From Burkholderiales bacterium (GTDB lineage Bacteria; Pseudomonadota; Gammaproteobacteria; Burkholderiales; Burkholderiaceae_C), in NCBI GenBank assembly GCA_030604135.1, contig JAUVWL010000003.1:124001-188000 (forward strand): 64,000 bases of DNA. Direction: 5' to 3'. Under the pieces are notes generated by a model. That model worked only from the letters and a program-made list of their open reading frames with translations, made no database searches and was not told where the DNA came from. Position 1 is the stretch's first letter. Each line of letters opens with the position of its first letter. The position numbers were made by a program, and so were the translations under genes. This document shows, piece by piece, positions 34,808-44,637 of the stretch.

Positions 34808-37132
34808 CTATTGCGGCTTGTGAGTCGGGCCAAGCACGTCAACACCCCACCAGGCGGGCAGCCACCGGCCTACCTCGGCACGCGCATAGCGGTCGTCCAT
34901 CAACCAGACCGTGCCGTGGTCCTGTTCGCTGCGGATCACACGGCCGGCGGCCTGCACCACCTTCTGCAGTCCGGGGAACAGGTAGGCGTAGTCATACCCC
35001 CTGCCAAAGCGCGCCTGCAAGTGCGCGCGCATCTGCTCGTTGACCGGGTTGATCTGCGGCAGGCCCAGGGTGGCGATGAAGGCGCCGATCAGGCGCCGGC
35101 CCGGCAGGTCGATGCCTTCGCCGAACGCCCCGCCCAGCACCGCGAAGCCGACGCCCGTGCCGTCTTCGGAGAAGCGCTGCAGGAAGGCCTCGCGGTCCGG
35201 TTCGGCCATGCCGCGCGACTGCGCCCACACGGGGATGTCGCCGTGTCGCTGCCGCAGCCGGTCCAGCGCCTGCTGCAAATAGTCGAAGCTGCTGAAGAAG
35301 GCCAGGTAGTTGCCGGGCTCGGCGCGGTACTGGGTGGCCATGACCTGCACCAGTGCGTCGAGCGAGCCGAGGCGGTCGGCCCAGCGGGTGGAGATGTGTG
35401 GCGCGATGCGCACCGCCAGTTGCGCGGGGTCGAAGGGCGAGGGCACGTCCAGCCGCAGCGTGTCCTCCGGCAGGCCCAGCAGGTCGGCCACGTAGTCCAT
35501 GGGCGCCAGCGTGGCCGAGAACAGTGTGACACCGTGCGCCGCCGCCCAGCGCGTCTGCAGCAGCGGTCCCGGCACCACGTTGCGGATGGCCAGCACCGGG
35601 TGCTGGGATCGGCCATGCGCTTCGCGGGTGAGATCGACGAAGGAATGGTCGTCAAACGATTCGGCCACGCGCGCAAAGTGCAGTGCGTCGAACCACCAGC
35701 GCATCAGCGGGCCGTCCACCGCGTCGCCCGGGTGCTCGGCCAGGTGGTCGGCGATGTCGGCACACACCAGCTGCAGCGTGGCGATGAACTCGGCCGGCAG
35801 ATCGGGCAGCACCTCATGGTCGGTCGTCTGCGTCTTTGCCAGCGCGCTCCAGCGGCGCTGCAGTTTGTCCAGCGGCTTCTTCAGCGCGGCCGGAGCGTCC
35901 TTGCGCAGCGCCTGGAAGGCGGCCGGCTCCAGCGTGGCGCTGTGCATGGCACGGGCGCGCTCGATCAGGTTGTGCGCTTCGTCCACCAGCAGGCTCACGC
36001 GCCAGTCGTTGGCCTCGGTCAGTGCGTGCCAGGCGGCGCCATGGTCGAAGAAGTGGTTCACGTCGCCCACCGCCACGTCGCACCAGCGCAGCATTTCCTG
36101 CCCCAGGTAGTAGGGGCAGACGTCGTGCGCCAGCGCCTGTTCGCGCAGCGTGGTCTTGTCCAGCCAGCGCACGCGTGCGGCCGATTCGCGCGCGGCCGGC
36201 AGCCGGTCGTAGAAGCCGCGCGCCAGCGGGCAGCTCTCGCCGTGGCAGGCCTTGTCCGGGTGTTCGCAGGCCTTGTCGCGCGCCACGCGTTCGAGCACGC
36301 GCAGCGGCTGTGCACCCCCATCGCCCGGGCCTTGCAGCGCGTCCAGCGCCAGCTGCCGGCCGGTGGTCTTGGCGGTCAGGTAGAAGACCTTGTCCAGGTC
36401 TTTCGCGGGCGCTGCCTTGAGCGCGGCGAACAGCGTGGCCAGGGTCTTGCCGATGCCGGTGGGGGCCTGTGCCATCAGCACCCGCCCGGCGCTGTGCGTG
36501 CGGTACACCGCTTCGGCCAGCTCGCGCTGGCCCTGGCGCCAGCTGTCAAACGGAAAGCGCAGGCTGCGCAGATGGGCGTCGCGCGCTGCGCGGTGCTCGC
36601 GCTCGGCCAGCGCCCAGGCGCGGTATCTCGTGCACAGGACCTCGAAGTGGCCGTGCAGCTCGGCGGCCGTGTGCCACTGCGGCAGCGGCGTCTCCTGCTG
36701 TGTGTCGATGTTGAAGTAGATGATGGCCACCGTCACACCCTCCAGCCCGAGCTGTTCGCACAGGATGTGGCCATACACCATGGCCTGTGCGCGGTGCAGG
36801 GCACGCTGGTTGGCCCCTATGCGCTGCGGGTCACCGCGGTGGGTCTTGATCTCTTCCAGTCGCCGCGCATCGGGGTCCCAGCCGTCGGCGCGACCCTGCA
36901 CGCGCAGTCCCTGAAAGACGATCGACAGCGGCACCTCACGCTGGTAGCCCGGACCCCGCCTGGCGGTCACCTCGCCATGACCGGCCACGCCTTCGCTGCC
37001 ACTCGGTGAGGGGGTGAAGCGCAGGTCCAGGTCACCGGCGCGTGCCGCAAAGTCGCACAGCGTGCGCACGGCCACTGCGCCCAGCGGAGCGTCGTCGGGG
37101 CGGTCTTCGACCAGGCGGGTTTCTGCGTTCAT
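34808..37132 (-). CDS. XPD/DinG-like Fe-S DNA helicase with N-terminal RecB-like nuclease domain
   Basis: 774 residues. Residues ~75-125 form a PD-(D/E)XK core: D83, E94-I-K96 and a QxxxY motif (Q116, Y120), as in RecB/Cas4-type nucleases. The helicase part has Walker A APTGIGKT (223-230), DEAH at 384-387 and four cysteines (C289, C296, C301, C339) placed for an Fe-S cluster as in XPD. It probably unwinds and cuts branched or damaged DNA. ATG 37132 is chosen because the longer open frame crosses the divergent gene at 37178. Confidence 0.88.
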   Translation of the reverse strand: MNAETRLVEDRPDDAPLGAVAVRTLCDFAARAGDLDLRFTPSPSGSEGVAGHGEVTARRGPGYQREVPLSIVFQGLRVQGRADGWDPDARRLEEIKTHRGDPQRIGANQRALHRAQAMVYGHILCEQLGLEGVTVAIIYFNIDTQQETPLPQWHTAAELHGHFEVLCTRYRAWALAEREHRAARDAHLRSLRFPFDSWRQGQRELAEAVYRTHSAGRVLMAQAPTGIGKTLATLFAALKAAPAKDLDKVFYLTAKTTGRQLALDALQGPGDGGAQPLRVLERVARDKACEHPDKACHGESCPLARGFYDRLPAARESAARVRWLDKTTLREQALAHDVCPYYLGQEMLRWCDVAVGDVNHFFDHGAAWHALTEANDWRVSLLVDEAHNLIERARAMHSATLEPAAFQALRKDAPAALKKPLDKLQRRWSALAKTQTTDHEVLPDLPAEFIATLQLVCADIADHLAEHPGDAVDGPLMRWWFDALHFARVAESFDDHSFVDLTREAHGRSQHPVLAIRNVVPGPLLQTRWAAAHGVTLFSATLAPMDYVADLLGLPEDTLRLDVPSPFDPAQLAVRIAPHISTRWADRLGSLDALVQVMATQYRAEPGNYLAFFSSFDYLQQALDRLRQRHGDIPVWAQSRGMAEPDREAFLQRFSEDGTGVGFAVLGGAFGEGIDLPGRRLIGAFIATLGLPQINPVNEQMRAHLQARFGRGYDYAYLFPGLQKVVQAAGRVIRSEQDHGTVWLMDDRYARAEVGRWLPAWWGVDVLGPTHKPQ

Positions 37133-37177
37133 TGGCGTTGGTTGGTGCGCGCATGGTACTGGATATATCATCAGTCT

Positions 37178-37999
37178 ATGAATCCAGCGCCTGCCGATCC
37201 CGCTCCCGTGCTGACACGCCACCACCACCGCCGCCTGCGCGAGATTTACCGCTCGGCCGGCTGGCCGTGCCAGGACATGCTGGAGGTGGAGCTGCTGGCC
37301 GCCGGGCAGATCGAGCGCGTGAGCTGGCCCGAGGGCCACGAGACCTTGCGCGTGACCGATGCGGGCATCGCCACGCTGGCGCGCGTGTTCGCCACGAACA
37401 AGGCCGCACGCAGCCCGCACGAGAGATTGGTGGAGCAGGTGGCGCTGGCCATGGGCCGCTCGGGGCGTCTGGCCTGGCGTGGGCTGATGCTGCGCGCCCG
37501 GGTGCCTCTGGCGCGGTTCGGCGTGGACGAGCCGCAGGCAAGCGACCCGCCAGCCGAGGCGCCGTCCCTGCTGGCCGCCGAACCTGCCGCGGAGTTGGTC
37601 CTCGGACCTGGTCACGCCTGGGTCATGGCCTGTCCGGACGTGTTCTCCATCCGGCGCAGCACGGTGGAGGCCTACCTCGAACCCGTGGTGCACGAGATCA
37701 AGGTCAGCCGCGCCGATCTGCTGGGCGACCTCAAGAAGCCGGCCAAGCGCGCGGCCTACCTGGACATGGCCAGTGCCTGCTGGTATGTGCTGGGGCACGA
37801 TGCCCGCGGCCGGCGCATCGCCGAGCCCGAGGAGATTCCCCTCGAATGTGGGGTCATGTACGCCCGGGACGGAGAGCTGAGCGTGGCCCGCGAGGCGCCC
37901 CGGCGAGCGTTGGAGCGCCTGCCGCTTCACGTGTGGATGGCACTGGCCCAGGCCGGTCCCGCTGCTCGGGAGGAGGACCCCATGCAGGAGGCCCTCTGA
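37178..37999 (+). CDS. MmcB-like putative PD-(D/E)XK nuclease-fold protein
   Basis: 273 residues. An N-terminal ~90-residue helical/winged-helix-like region is followed by a nuclease-like core with P153-D154 and E173-I-K175, then a K/R-rich helix (SRADLLGDLKKPAKR) that resembles MmcB-type DNA-repair proteins. It begins 45 bases from the divergent helicase/nuclease gene, suggesting a joint role in DNA repair. The similarity is read from motifs only and the exact family is uncertain. Confidence 0.65.
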   Translation: MNPAPADPAPVLTRHHHRRLREIYRSAGWPCQDMLEVELLAAGQIERVSWPEGHETLRVTDAGIATLARVFATNKAARSPHERLVEQVALAMGRSGRLAWRGLMLRARVPLARFGVDEPQASDPPAEAPSLLAAEPAAELVLGPGHAWVMACPDVFSIRRSTVEAYLEPVVHEIKVSRADLLGDLKKPAKRAAYLDMASACWYVLGHDARGRRIAEPEEIPLECGVMYARDGELSVAREAPRRALERLPLHVWMALAQAGPAAREEDPMQEAL

Positions 38000-38037
38000 A
38001 CACACCAGTGTGTCCGAAGCGGATCAGCGGGTGGGGT

Positions 38038-39471
38038 TCAGGACGGTCGACGTGCAGGGTCCCAGGCGCTCTTGTCCAGATCCAGTTCAGGGAACTGTGC
38101 GGCGTCGAACACCGGGCGTTCCTGGCCGGCCTTCAACTGGGCGCGATAGTCGTTGAGCACCCGGATGGCCACCGGAAACAGCATCAGAATCACGACCAGG
38201 TTCACCAGGGCGAGCAGGCCCATCAGCGGGTCTGAGAAGAAGAACACCGAGGTGGCACCCGGCGCGGTGGCGCCCAGCAAGACCACACCGATCACCAGCA
38301 CACGCAGCACGTGAAGGGCGGCGGGCTGTTTGATGAACTCGACCAGGGCCGTTTCACCCAGGTAGTAGTTGTACATGATGGAACTGAGCGCAAACAGGAA
38401 GACGGCGAAGGTCAGGTAGTACTGCGCCCAGCTGCCCAGGTGTTGCACCAGCGACTGCTGGGTCAGGATCACGCCGCTGACGCCTTCGGCACCAGGCACG
38501 TAGACACTGCCCAGCAGTATCACGAAAGCGGTGGCCGAGCACACCAGGATGGTGTCGATGAACACCGACAGCGATTGTGTGATGCCCTGGCTGATCGGGT
38601 GGTAGACGTCCGCCGTGGCGGCGACGTTGGGTGCCGAGCCCAGGCCCGCCTCGTTGGAGAACAGGCCCCGACGCAAGCCCTGGGCAATCGCTGCACCCAC
38701 GCCACCACTGACGGCTTCCTCAAGACCGAAGGCATTGGCCAGGATCGACCCCAGCACCCGGGGCAGTTCACCGATGTTCAGCGCAATGATCAGCAGGGCC
38801 AGGGCGAGGTAGCTCAGGGCCATCACCGGCACGATCACATCGGCCGCCTTGGCGATGCGGTGGATGCCGCCGTAGACGATGAAGCCGGTGATGCCGGCCA
38901 GCAGAACGCCGGTGATCAGGCGATCGATGCCGAGGCTGTCGTTGACGGCGCCGGCAATGGTGTTGCCCTGGAAGGCGTTGAAGCCGAAGGCGAAGGAGCC
39001 GACCAGGCAGACCGCGTAGACGATGGCCAGCCAGCGGTAGGACTCGCCCAGGCCGTGGCGGATGTAGGTGGCGGGTCCACCACGGAAGGTGCCATCGGGC
39101 GATCGCCGTTTGTAGATCTGGGCCAGGGTGCACTCGATCAGGCTGGTGGCCATGCCGACCAGGGCAATCGCCCACATCCAGAACACCGCCCCCGGTCCAC
39201 CCAGGGTGATGGCCACGGCCACACCCGCGATGTTGCCGCCTCCCACGCGGCCGCCGACCGAAATCATCAGGGCCTGTCGGGCACTGATCTGGTTGGGGTC
39301 CGCCGCTTCGTTCTTCGGCCACAGCACGCGGAACATCCGGCCAAAGAAGCGGAACTGGACGAATCCGCTCATCAGCGTCATGAACACCCCGAACACGACC
39401 AGGATGGGAATGAGCGACCATCCCCAGGTCAGGTCCTCCAGCAGGGTGAAAAATTGGGTCACGACTTCCAT
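38038..39471 (-). CDS. AGCS family sodium:amino acid symporter
   Basis: 477 residues with about ten or more membrane helices. Conserved AGCS motifs include GGRVGGGNIAGVA and the RGLFSNEAGLGSAP segment. It imports alanine, glycine or a related amino acid with Na+. ATG 39471 has an AGGAG upstream; the longer frame to 39531 is not supported. It lies downstream of the asparaginase and racemase-like genes in the same direction, so an aspartate/asparagine link is possible. Confidence 0.9.
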   Translation of the reverse strand: MEVVTQFFTLLEDLTWGWSLIPILVVFGVFMTLMSGFVQFRFFGRMFRVLWPKNEAADPNQISARQALMISVGGRVGGGNIAGVAVAITLGGPGAVFWMWAIALVGMATSLIECTLAQIYKRRSPDGTFRGGPATYIRHGLGESYRWLAIVYAVCLVGSFAFGFNAFQGNTIAGAVNDSLGIDRLITGVLLAGITGFIVYGGIHRIAKAADVIVPVMALSYLALALLIIALNIGELPRVLGSILANAFGLEEAVSGGVGAAIAQGLRRGLFSNEAGLGSAPNVAATADVYHPISQGITQSLSVFIDTILVCSATAFVILLGSVYVPGAEGVSGVILTQQSLVQHLGSWAQYYLTFAVFLFALSSIMYNYYLGETALVEFIKQPAALHVLRVLVIGVVLLGATAPGATSVFFFSDPLMGLLALVNLVVILMLFPVAIRVLNDYRAQLKAGQERPVFDAAQFPELDLDKSAWDPARRPS

Positions 39472-39543
39472 GGCGCTTCTCCTACTGCGTTGAAAAAACG
39501 GTGTATCTGCCTGCAGCCGGCAGAGGGCCACAAGCTGGGCTGC

Positions 39544-40572
39544 TCAGACAGGATCCGCAGCGGGCGAGCACTCGCCGCACCACGGTCGGGGGATCTGCTG
39601 TCTGATCTGCTCGGGGTCAAGGCCACTGGCCAGCAGGTGGTGCAACTTGGTCACCGCAGCCTCCAGGGTGAGGTCCAGGCCGCCGACCACGCCGGCCTGG
39701 GCCCAGGCCGTGCCGGTGGCGTAGGCGGCGCTGATGCGGCCACGCAGGCACTGGCTGACATTGACAATCACGGTGCCCTGGGCACTGACCTGTGTCAGCA
39801 GATCGAGAAACCCCGGCATTGACACGGGGCCGTTGCCCGCGCCGTAGGTCTGCAGCACCAGCCCGTGCAGTGGTGGGGCCAGGAAGCGGCGCAACCGCTC
39901 CACACCCAGGCCTGGCCACAAGCGCAGCACGGCCACCTCGGCATGGGCCGCTGGCGCGATCTCGAATGCCTCGGCGCCGGGCATGGGCAGGGCCAACCCC
40001 GGGCCGGTTTCGACCTGGATGCCGACACGCGCCAAAGGCGGAAAGTGCGGTGTGTCGAAAGCGTCGAGGTCGTCGCTGGCGACCTTGGTGGACCGGTTGC
40101 CCCGCATCAGCCGGCCGGCAAAGAACAGCATGACCTCAGGCAGCGGGTGCGTGGCCGCCAGTTGCAGCGCGCCGGTCAGCTGGTTCAGTGCGTCGCTGCG
40201 TGGCTCGCACAGTGGAATCTGGGAGCCGGTGAAGATGACCGGCTTGCGCAGGCCCCGCAGGGCGAACGAGAGCGCTGATGCGGTGTAGGCCATCGTGTCG
40301 GTGCCATGGATGACGATGAAACCATCGAAGGCGTCGTAGTGCTTGGCCACCGTCGCGGCCAGGGCCTGCCAGTCACCGGGCTGTGCTTCGGCGCTGTCGA
40401 TCAGGCGCTCGGTTTCGATCAGTGTCCAGTGCGGCAGACCGTCCGTGCCCGGTTCGGGCAGGCGCCTGGCCAGGGCCTGTTGCAGCCCGCGATCGGGGAC
40501 ATAGCCGGCCGGCGAGCGCACCATGCCCAGTGTGCCACCGGCGTACAACAGACCGATTCGGGGTGTGCTCAC
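39544..40572 (-). CDS. ansA: L-asparaginase, type I (cytoplasmic)
   Basis: 342 residues from GTG 40572. The first catalytic Thr lies in LLYAGGTLGM and the second in VIHGTDTMAYTASAL, the two active-site motifs of asparaginases. There is no signal peptide, and the early GYVPDRGLQ segment resembles AnsA, so a cytoplasmic type I enzyme is likely. The start is set by a perfect AAGGAGG nine bases upstream of the GTG; the ATG-extended frame at 40611 would run through that site. Confidence 0.9.
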   Translation of the reverse strand: MSTPRIGLLYAGGTLGMVRSPAGYVPDRGLQQALARRLPEPGTDGLPHWTLIETERLIDSAEAQPGDWQALAATVAKHYDAFDGFIVIHGTDTMAYTASALSFALRGLRKPVIFTGSQIPLCEPRSDALNQLTGALQLAATHPLPEVMLFFAGRLMRGNRSTKVASDDLDAFDTPHFPPLARVGIQVETGPGLALPMPGAEAFEIAPAAHAEVAVLRLWPGLGVERLRRFLAPPLHGLVLQTYGAGNGPVSMPGFLDLLTQVSAQGTVIVNVSQCLRGRISAAYATGTAWAQAGVVGGLDLTLEAAVTKLHHLLASGLDPEQIRQQIPRPWCGECSPAADPV

Positions 40573-40580
40573 AGGACTGT

Positions 40581-40587
40581 CCTCCTT
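40581..40587 (-). promoter_or_regulatory. Ribosome binding site fixing the GTG start of ansA
   Basis: Reads AAGGAGG on the minus strand with a spacing of eight bases to GTG 40572-40570. It decides for the GTG over the in-frame ATG at 40611. Confidence 0.85.
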
Positions 40588-40594
40588 GTGGTGC

Positions 40595-41329
40595 TCATGG
40601 TTGGCCACCACCTGTTGGCGGGGTCAGCGACCGGCGCGCCAGGGCCATGGCCAGCAGATCGGTCACGTCGATGGTGCGCAGCCGTTCGTTGTGGCAGGGA
40701 ATCAGCGGCAGCTCGGTGCAGGCCAGCAAGGCGGTGTCGGCCTGCAGGCTGTCGAGCAGGCGCGCAAAACGTTCAACGACGTCGGGGGCATCGCCACCGC
40801 GGTGTTTCACGTCGTAGATGATCTGGTGCAAGGCCTCCAGGTCGGTGGGCACCTCGACCTGCGCGGTGCGTGGCAGGTCCCGGTAGGCCGACCACGGACC
40901 CAGGTCCATCACCGGTCGGGCGCCCAGCAGGGCCACCCGGGACAGCTTGTGTTCGACCAGGTGGTCGCGCGCAACGTCGGCCATGGACACCAGCTGTGCC
41001 GGCAAGCCCAGGTCAGCCAGCGCCTCGGCGTAGTGATTGAGGGTGTTGCAGGCGATGCCGTAGTGGTCCACATGGGCAGCCAGCGCCGTGGCCGTCCGTT
41101 TCATGGCCGCCCAGACCTCGGCATCGTGGGTGGCCAGTTCCATCGACAGACCCAGGGTAGGGACCGAGAAGATCACCACCTCCGGCGCGTCGAGGTCGCC
41201 GCGGTAGGCATCGCCCAGCAACTGCCGGTTGGCGCGCAAAACCTTGTTCCAGAGGTCGACCCCGGCCTCGGGGCCGGACCCGGTGATGATGCCGATGCGG
41301 CTGCGGGGTGAGCGGGGGGCAGGGGACAT
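40595..41329 (-). CDS. Aspartate/glutamate racemase family protein
   Basis: 244 residues. The two cysteines expected for this racemase family occur in GIACNTLNHY and in LLACTELPLI. Known members interconvert D- and L-aspartate or glutamate, or a hydantoin. It sits 22 bases upstream of ansA on the same strand, so the operon would convert asparagine to aspartate and racemise a related acid. ATG 41329 is chosen over a TTG at 41350. Confidence 0.85.
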   Translation of the reverse strand: MSPAPRSPRSRIGIITGSGPEAGVDLWNKVLRANRQLLGDAYRGDLDAPEVVIFSVPTLGLSMELATHDAEVWAAMKRTATALAAHVDHYGIACNTLNHYAEALADLGLPAQLVSMADVARDHLVEHKLSRVALLGARPVMDLGPWSAYRDLPRTAQVEVPTDLEALHQIIYDVKHRGGDAPDVVERFARLLDSLQADTALLACTELPLIPCHNERLRTIDVTDLLAMALARRSLTPPTGGGQP

Positions 41330-41391
41330 GCGGGGAGACTCGGTGATCAATGGTCGTCGGGGTCAGGCCAATTAAAGGCGCATGGCGGGGC

Positions 41392-41459
41392 TGGCGCAAT
41401 TGCGCTGCCAGGTAACAAGTGGCGCTGTTTGTTGCTAAGATGGCGCCAAGTAGCGCCAT
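41392..41459. promoter_or_regulatory. Cluster of TGGCGC half-sites: probable operator region of the divergent HTH regulator
   Basis: A perfect 12-bp palindrome GCGCAATTGCGC (41394-41405), and ATGGCGC-CAAGTA-GCGCCAT (41440-41459), with a further TGGCGC at 41420-41425. They lie in the 192-bp gap between the divergent racemase-like gene and the HTH regulator. Confidence 0.6.
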
Positions 41460-41521
41460 TGGGTGCGGACGCTTGCCCGGCCAGCCTACCCGGTAGTGGC
41501 GCGCCCGACGGGAGCAGCACC

Positions 41522-42370
41522 ATGCAGACAGGCCTTCGCGACGAGGGCACGCCAGACGACTTCTGCCGCAACCTGCGGCTGGCGTGCAGCTTTCACCCCA
41601 CCATTGCGCAGGTGTGCCGGCGACTCGGGATCAACCGGGCCCAGTTCAACAAGTACCTGAGCGGTGCCGCCAGGCCATCGGCCCACACGCTGCTGCGCAT
41701 TGGCAATTTCTTCGGGCTGGAGCCGTATGAAATGGAGCTGCCCCACAGCCGCTTTGCCCAGTTGCTGAGCCTGCGACCGGCCCGCGCGAGCCGGATGACC
41801 GAGCCTGACGATCCGCTGGTACGCCATCTTGAAGGCCTGCGCCGACGATCGCGGGGCAACCTCGAGAAGTACCTGGGCTACTACTTCGAGTACTACCACT
41901 CGATGGCATTCCCCGGATATGTGCTGCGCAGCCTGCTGGTGCTGCACCGGCAGGGCGACGATGTCTGTTATCGGCGCATGGAGCGGCTGAGTCACCTCGG
42001 TCAACCTGCCAGCGGCTTTCGTTGTCGCTACCTGGGCATGGCGCTGTTGCTGAACGAGCGCATCACACTGATCGACTACGAGTCGCTGACCAGCAACGAG
42101 GTCACCGAAACCATTCTGTACCCGACCTACAAGAGCCGGGTGAACAGCCTGACGGGTCTGAAGATCGGTGTTTCAGCGGCCGACCGGCGCGAGCCCGCGT
42201 GTGCCCGGGTGGTGTTGCAGTTCCTGGGTCAGCGCATCCATGTGCGCGGTGCCTTGCGGCAGTGTGGCCTGCTGCCGCCAGACCCCTCGCTGATCGATGC
42301 CGATGTGCTCAGCCACATCGACAACTGGGGCACCGACGGCCAGCACCACTTCCTGGGCTTGCCTTACTGA
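41522..42370 (+). CDS. Helix-turn-helix (XRE-like) transcriptional regulator
   Basis: 282 residues. An N-terminal XRE-like HTH (IAQVCRRLGINRAQFNKYLSGAARPSAHTLLRIGNFF, split here as LGINRAQFNKYLSG) is followed by a large C-terminal domain without a recognised motif, with YYFEYYHS and RRSRGNLEKYLG segments. Divergent from the racemase-asparaginase-symporter genes, so likely their regulator. The unannotated C-terminal domain may bind an amino acid, by inference. Confidence 0.8.
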   Translation: MQTGLRDEGTPDDFCRNLRLACSFHPTIAQVCRRLGINRAQFNKYLSGAARPSAHTLLRIGNFFGLEPYEMELPHSRFAQLLSLRPARASRMTEPDDPLVRHLEGLRRRSRGNLEKYLGYYFEYYHSMAFPGYVLRSLLVLHRQGDDVCYRRMERLSHLGQPASGFRCRYLGMALLLNERITLIDYESLTSNEVTETILYPTYKSRVNSLTGLKIGVSAADRREPACARVVLQFLGQRIHVRGALRQCGLLPPDPSLIDADVLSHIDNWGTDGQHHFLGLPY

Positions 42371-42412
42371 CGTGATGGATGATGGGTCGGGTCAACGCGA
42401 GGCGGGTCCTGC

Positions 42413-42823
42413 TCACCTGGGCTGGTGCTCGATCGAGGCCGAGTTCATGCAGTAGCGCAGACCGGTGGGCGCAGGACCGTCTTCGAACACATGGCCCAGG
42501 TGCGCGCCGCATTGGCTGCACACCGTCTCGGTGCGGACCATGCCGTGGCTGCGGTCGACGATTTCGGTGATGGCGCCGGGCACGGCCTGCGAGAAGCTGG
42601 GCCAGCCGCAGCCGGCGTCGAACTTGGTGCCGGCGTCGAACAGGTGGTTGCCGCAGCAGATGCAGTGGTAGCTGCCGTCGGTCCAGACCTGCTCGTACTT
42701 GCCGGTGAAAGGGCGTTCGGTGTGGGCACGCCGGGTGACCTCGAAGGCCAGCGGCTCGGCACCCTTGGCGATCAGCAGTTCACGCCATTCGTTGTCGGTC
42801 TTGCTGACGGGAAACTGGGGCAT
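42413..42823 (-). CDS. msrB: Peptide-methionine (R)-S-oxide reductase
   Basis: 136 residues. Zinc-binding cysteines C54, C57, C102 and C105 surround the fold, and the catalytic C125 lies in [11 protein letters not shown]. It repairs oxidised methionine in proteins. It converges on the HTH regulator and is divergent from the acyl-CoA synthetase gene. Confidence 0.96.
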   Translation of the reverse strand: MPQFPVSKTDNEWRELLIAKGAEPLAFEVTRRAHTERPFTGKYEQVWTDGSYHCICCGNHLFDAGTKFDAGCGWPSFSQAVPGAITEIVDRSHGMVRTETVCSQCGAHLGHVFEDGPAPTGLRYCMNSASIEHQPR

Positions 42824-42953
42824 GTAAGACTCCTCTGGCAGGTGATGGGATCCATTGTCGCGTGAAGGACTGTGGCATGGCAGGCAGGAGGATATTCGGG
42901 TCCGCCCGCTGGGAAGGGGCCCTCAGTTTGGTGCATGATGGAGCTTGAATTTC

Positions 42954-42967
42954 CGCACGATCGTTCG
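42954..42967. promoter_or_regulatory. 14-bp palindromic operator upstream of the acyl-CoA synthetase
   Basis: CGCACGATCGTTCG, an inverted repeat with one mismatched pair, lies 26 bases before the start at 42994. The same sequence with one base changed (CGCACGACCGTTCG) occurs upstream of the fad-type gene at 51602-51615. The shape fits a TetR-family repressor site. Confidence 0.65.
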
Positions 42968-42993
42968 ATTCAACGCTTCACCAGGAGACTTCC

Positions 42994-44637
42994 ATGCTGG
43001 GCCAGATGCAGACGCAACCGCTGCTCATTTCCAACCTCATCGTCCACGCCGACCGGCACCACCATGGCACCGAGATCGTCTCGCGCCGGGTCGAGGGAGA
43101 CATTCACCGCACCACCTGGGGGCAGGTGGCCCGCCGCTCGCGCCAGGTGGCCAACGCGCTGGACAGCCTGCACCTGGCTTTCGGCGACCGGGTGGCCACG
43201 CTGGCCTGGAACGGCTACCGTCACCTGGAGCTCTATTTCGGCGTCAGCGGCACCGGGCGCGTGCTGCACACGCTCAACCCCCGCCTGCACCCCGAGCAGT
43301 TGGCCTGGATCGTCAACCACGCCGACGACCGCGCCCTGTGCTTCGACATGAGCTTTCTGCCGCTGGTGCAGGCCGTGCATGCCAGGTGCCCCGGCGTCAA
43401 GCACTGGATCGCCCTGTGCGACGCCGACAAGCTGCCGGTCGACAGCGGCGTGCCCGGCCTGCTGAGCTACGAGGCCTGGATGGGCGGCCAGAGTGACACC
43501 TACACCTGGCCCGAGTTCGACGAAAACTGCGCTTCCAGCCTGTGTTACACGAGTGGCACCACCGGCAACCCCAAGGGCGCCGTCTACTCGCACCGCTCGA
43601 CCACGCTGCACGCTTACGGAGCGGCCCTGCCCGATGCCCTGGGCTGCTCGGCCCGCGATGCCATCCTGCCGGTGGTGCCAATGTTCCACGTCAACGCCTG
43701 GGGCCTGCCGTATTCGGCCGCCGCCGTTGGTTGCAAGCTGGTGTTCCCTGGCCCGGCGCTGGACGGCAAGTCGGTCTACGAGCTGATCGAGGCCGAGCAG
43801 GTGACCATGGCCGCCGGCGTGCCCACGGTCTGGCAGATGTTGCTGGGCCACATGCAGGCCGGAGGGCTGAAGTTCAGCACCCTCAAACGCACCGTCATTG
43901 GTGGCTCGGCCTGTCCACCCGCCATGATCAACGCTTTCAACGAACAGTACGGCGTCGAGGTGCTGCACGCCTGGGGCATGACAGAGATGTCTCCGCTGGG
44001 TACCGTCTGCACCCTCAAGAACGCCCAGGTCGACCTGCCGGCTGATGAGAAGATGAAGGTGCGCCTCAAGCAGGGACGGACCGTGTTCGGCGTCGACATG
44101 AAGATCGTCGACGAGTCAGGCAACGAACTGCCCTGGGACGGCAAGACCTATGGCGACCTGCTGGTGCGCGGCCCCTGGATCATTTCCAGCTATTTCAAGG
44201 GCGAGGGGGGCGACCCGCTGCGCTACGACGCGGCCGGCCGTGGCTGGTTCCCCACCGGGGATGTGGCCACCATCGACGCCGACGGCTTCATGCAGATCAC
44301 CGACCGCAGCAAAGACGTGATCAAGTCCGGCGGTGAATGGATCAGCTCCATCGACGTGGAAAACATCGCCATGGCCCACCCGGCTGTGGCCATGGCGGCC
44401 TGCATCGGCATGAAACACCCCAAGTGGGACGAACGCCCGATCGTGGTGGTGGTGAAGAAGCCCGGCACCGAGGTCTCGCGCGAGGAGCTGCTGGCGTTCT
44501 ACGAGGGCAAGATTGCCAAATGGCAGGTGCCCGACGACGTGGTGTTTGTCGACGCCATTCCGCTGGGTGCCACCGGCAAGATGCAGAAGATGACGCTGCG
44601 CCAGCAACTGGCCGACTACAAGCTGCCTGGCCTGTGA
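42994..44637 (+). CDS. Acyl-CoA synthetase (AMP-binding)
   Basis: 547 residues. P-loop [18 protein letters not shown], the GMTEMSP motif and the C-terminal [15 protein letters not shown] segment identify an ANL-superfamily ligase of the medium/long-chain acyl-CoA synthetase group. It activates an acid with ATP and CoA. The stop overlaps the next gene's start (TGATG), coupling it to the substrate-binding protein gene and tying activation to uptake. Chain length or ring specificity cannot be told. Confidence 0.93.
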   Translation: MLGQMQTQPLLISNLIVHADRHHHGTEIVSRRVEGDIHRTTWGQVARRSRQVANALDSLHLAFGDRVATLAWNGYRHLELYFGVSGTGRVLHTLNPRLHPEQLAWIVNHADDRALCFDMSFLPLVQAVHARCPGVKHWIALCDADKLPVDSGVPGLLSYEAWMGGQSDTYTWPEFDENCASSLCYTSGTTGNPKGAVYSHRSTTLHAYGAALPDALGCSARDAILPVVPMFHVNAWGLPYSAAAVGCKLVFPGPALDGKSVYELIEAEQVTMAAGVPTVWQMLLGHMQAGGLKFSTLKRTVIGGSACPPAMINAFNEQYGVEVLHAWGMTEMSPLGTVCTLKNAQVDLPADEKMKVRLKQGRTVFGVDMKIVDESGNELPWDGKTYGDLLVRGPWIISSYFKGEGGDPLRYDAAGRGWFPTGDVATIDADGFMQITDRSKDVIKSGGEWISSIDVENIAMAHPAVAMAACIGMKHPKWDERPIVVVVKKPGTEVSREELLAFYEGKIAKWQVPDDVVFVDAIPLGATGKMQKMTLRQQLADYKLPGL

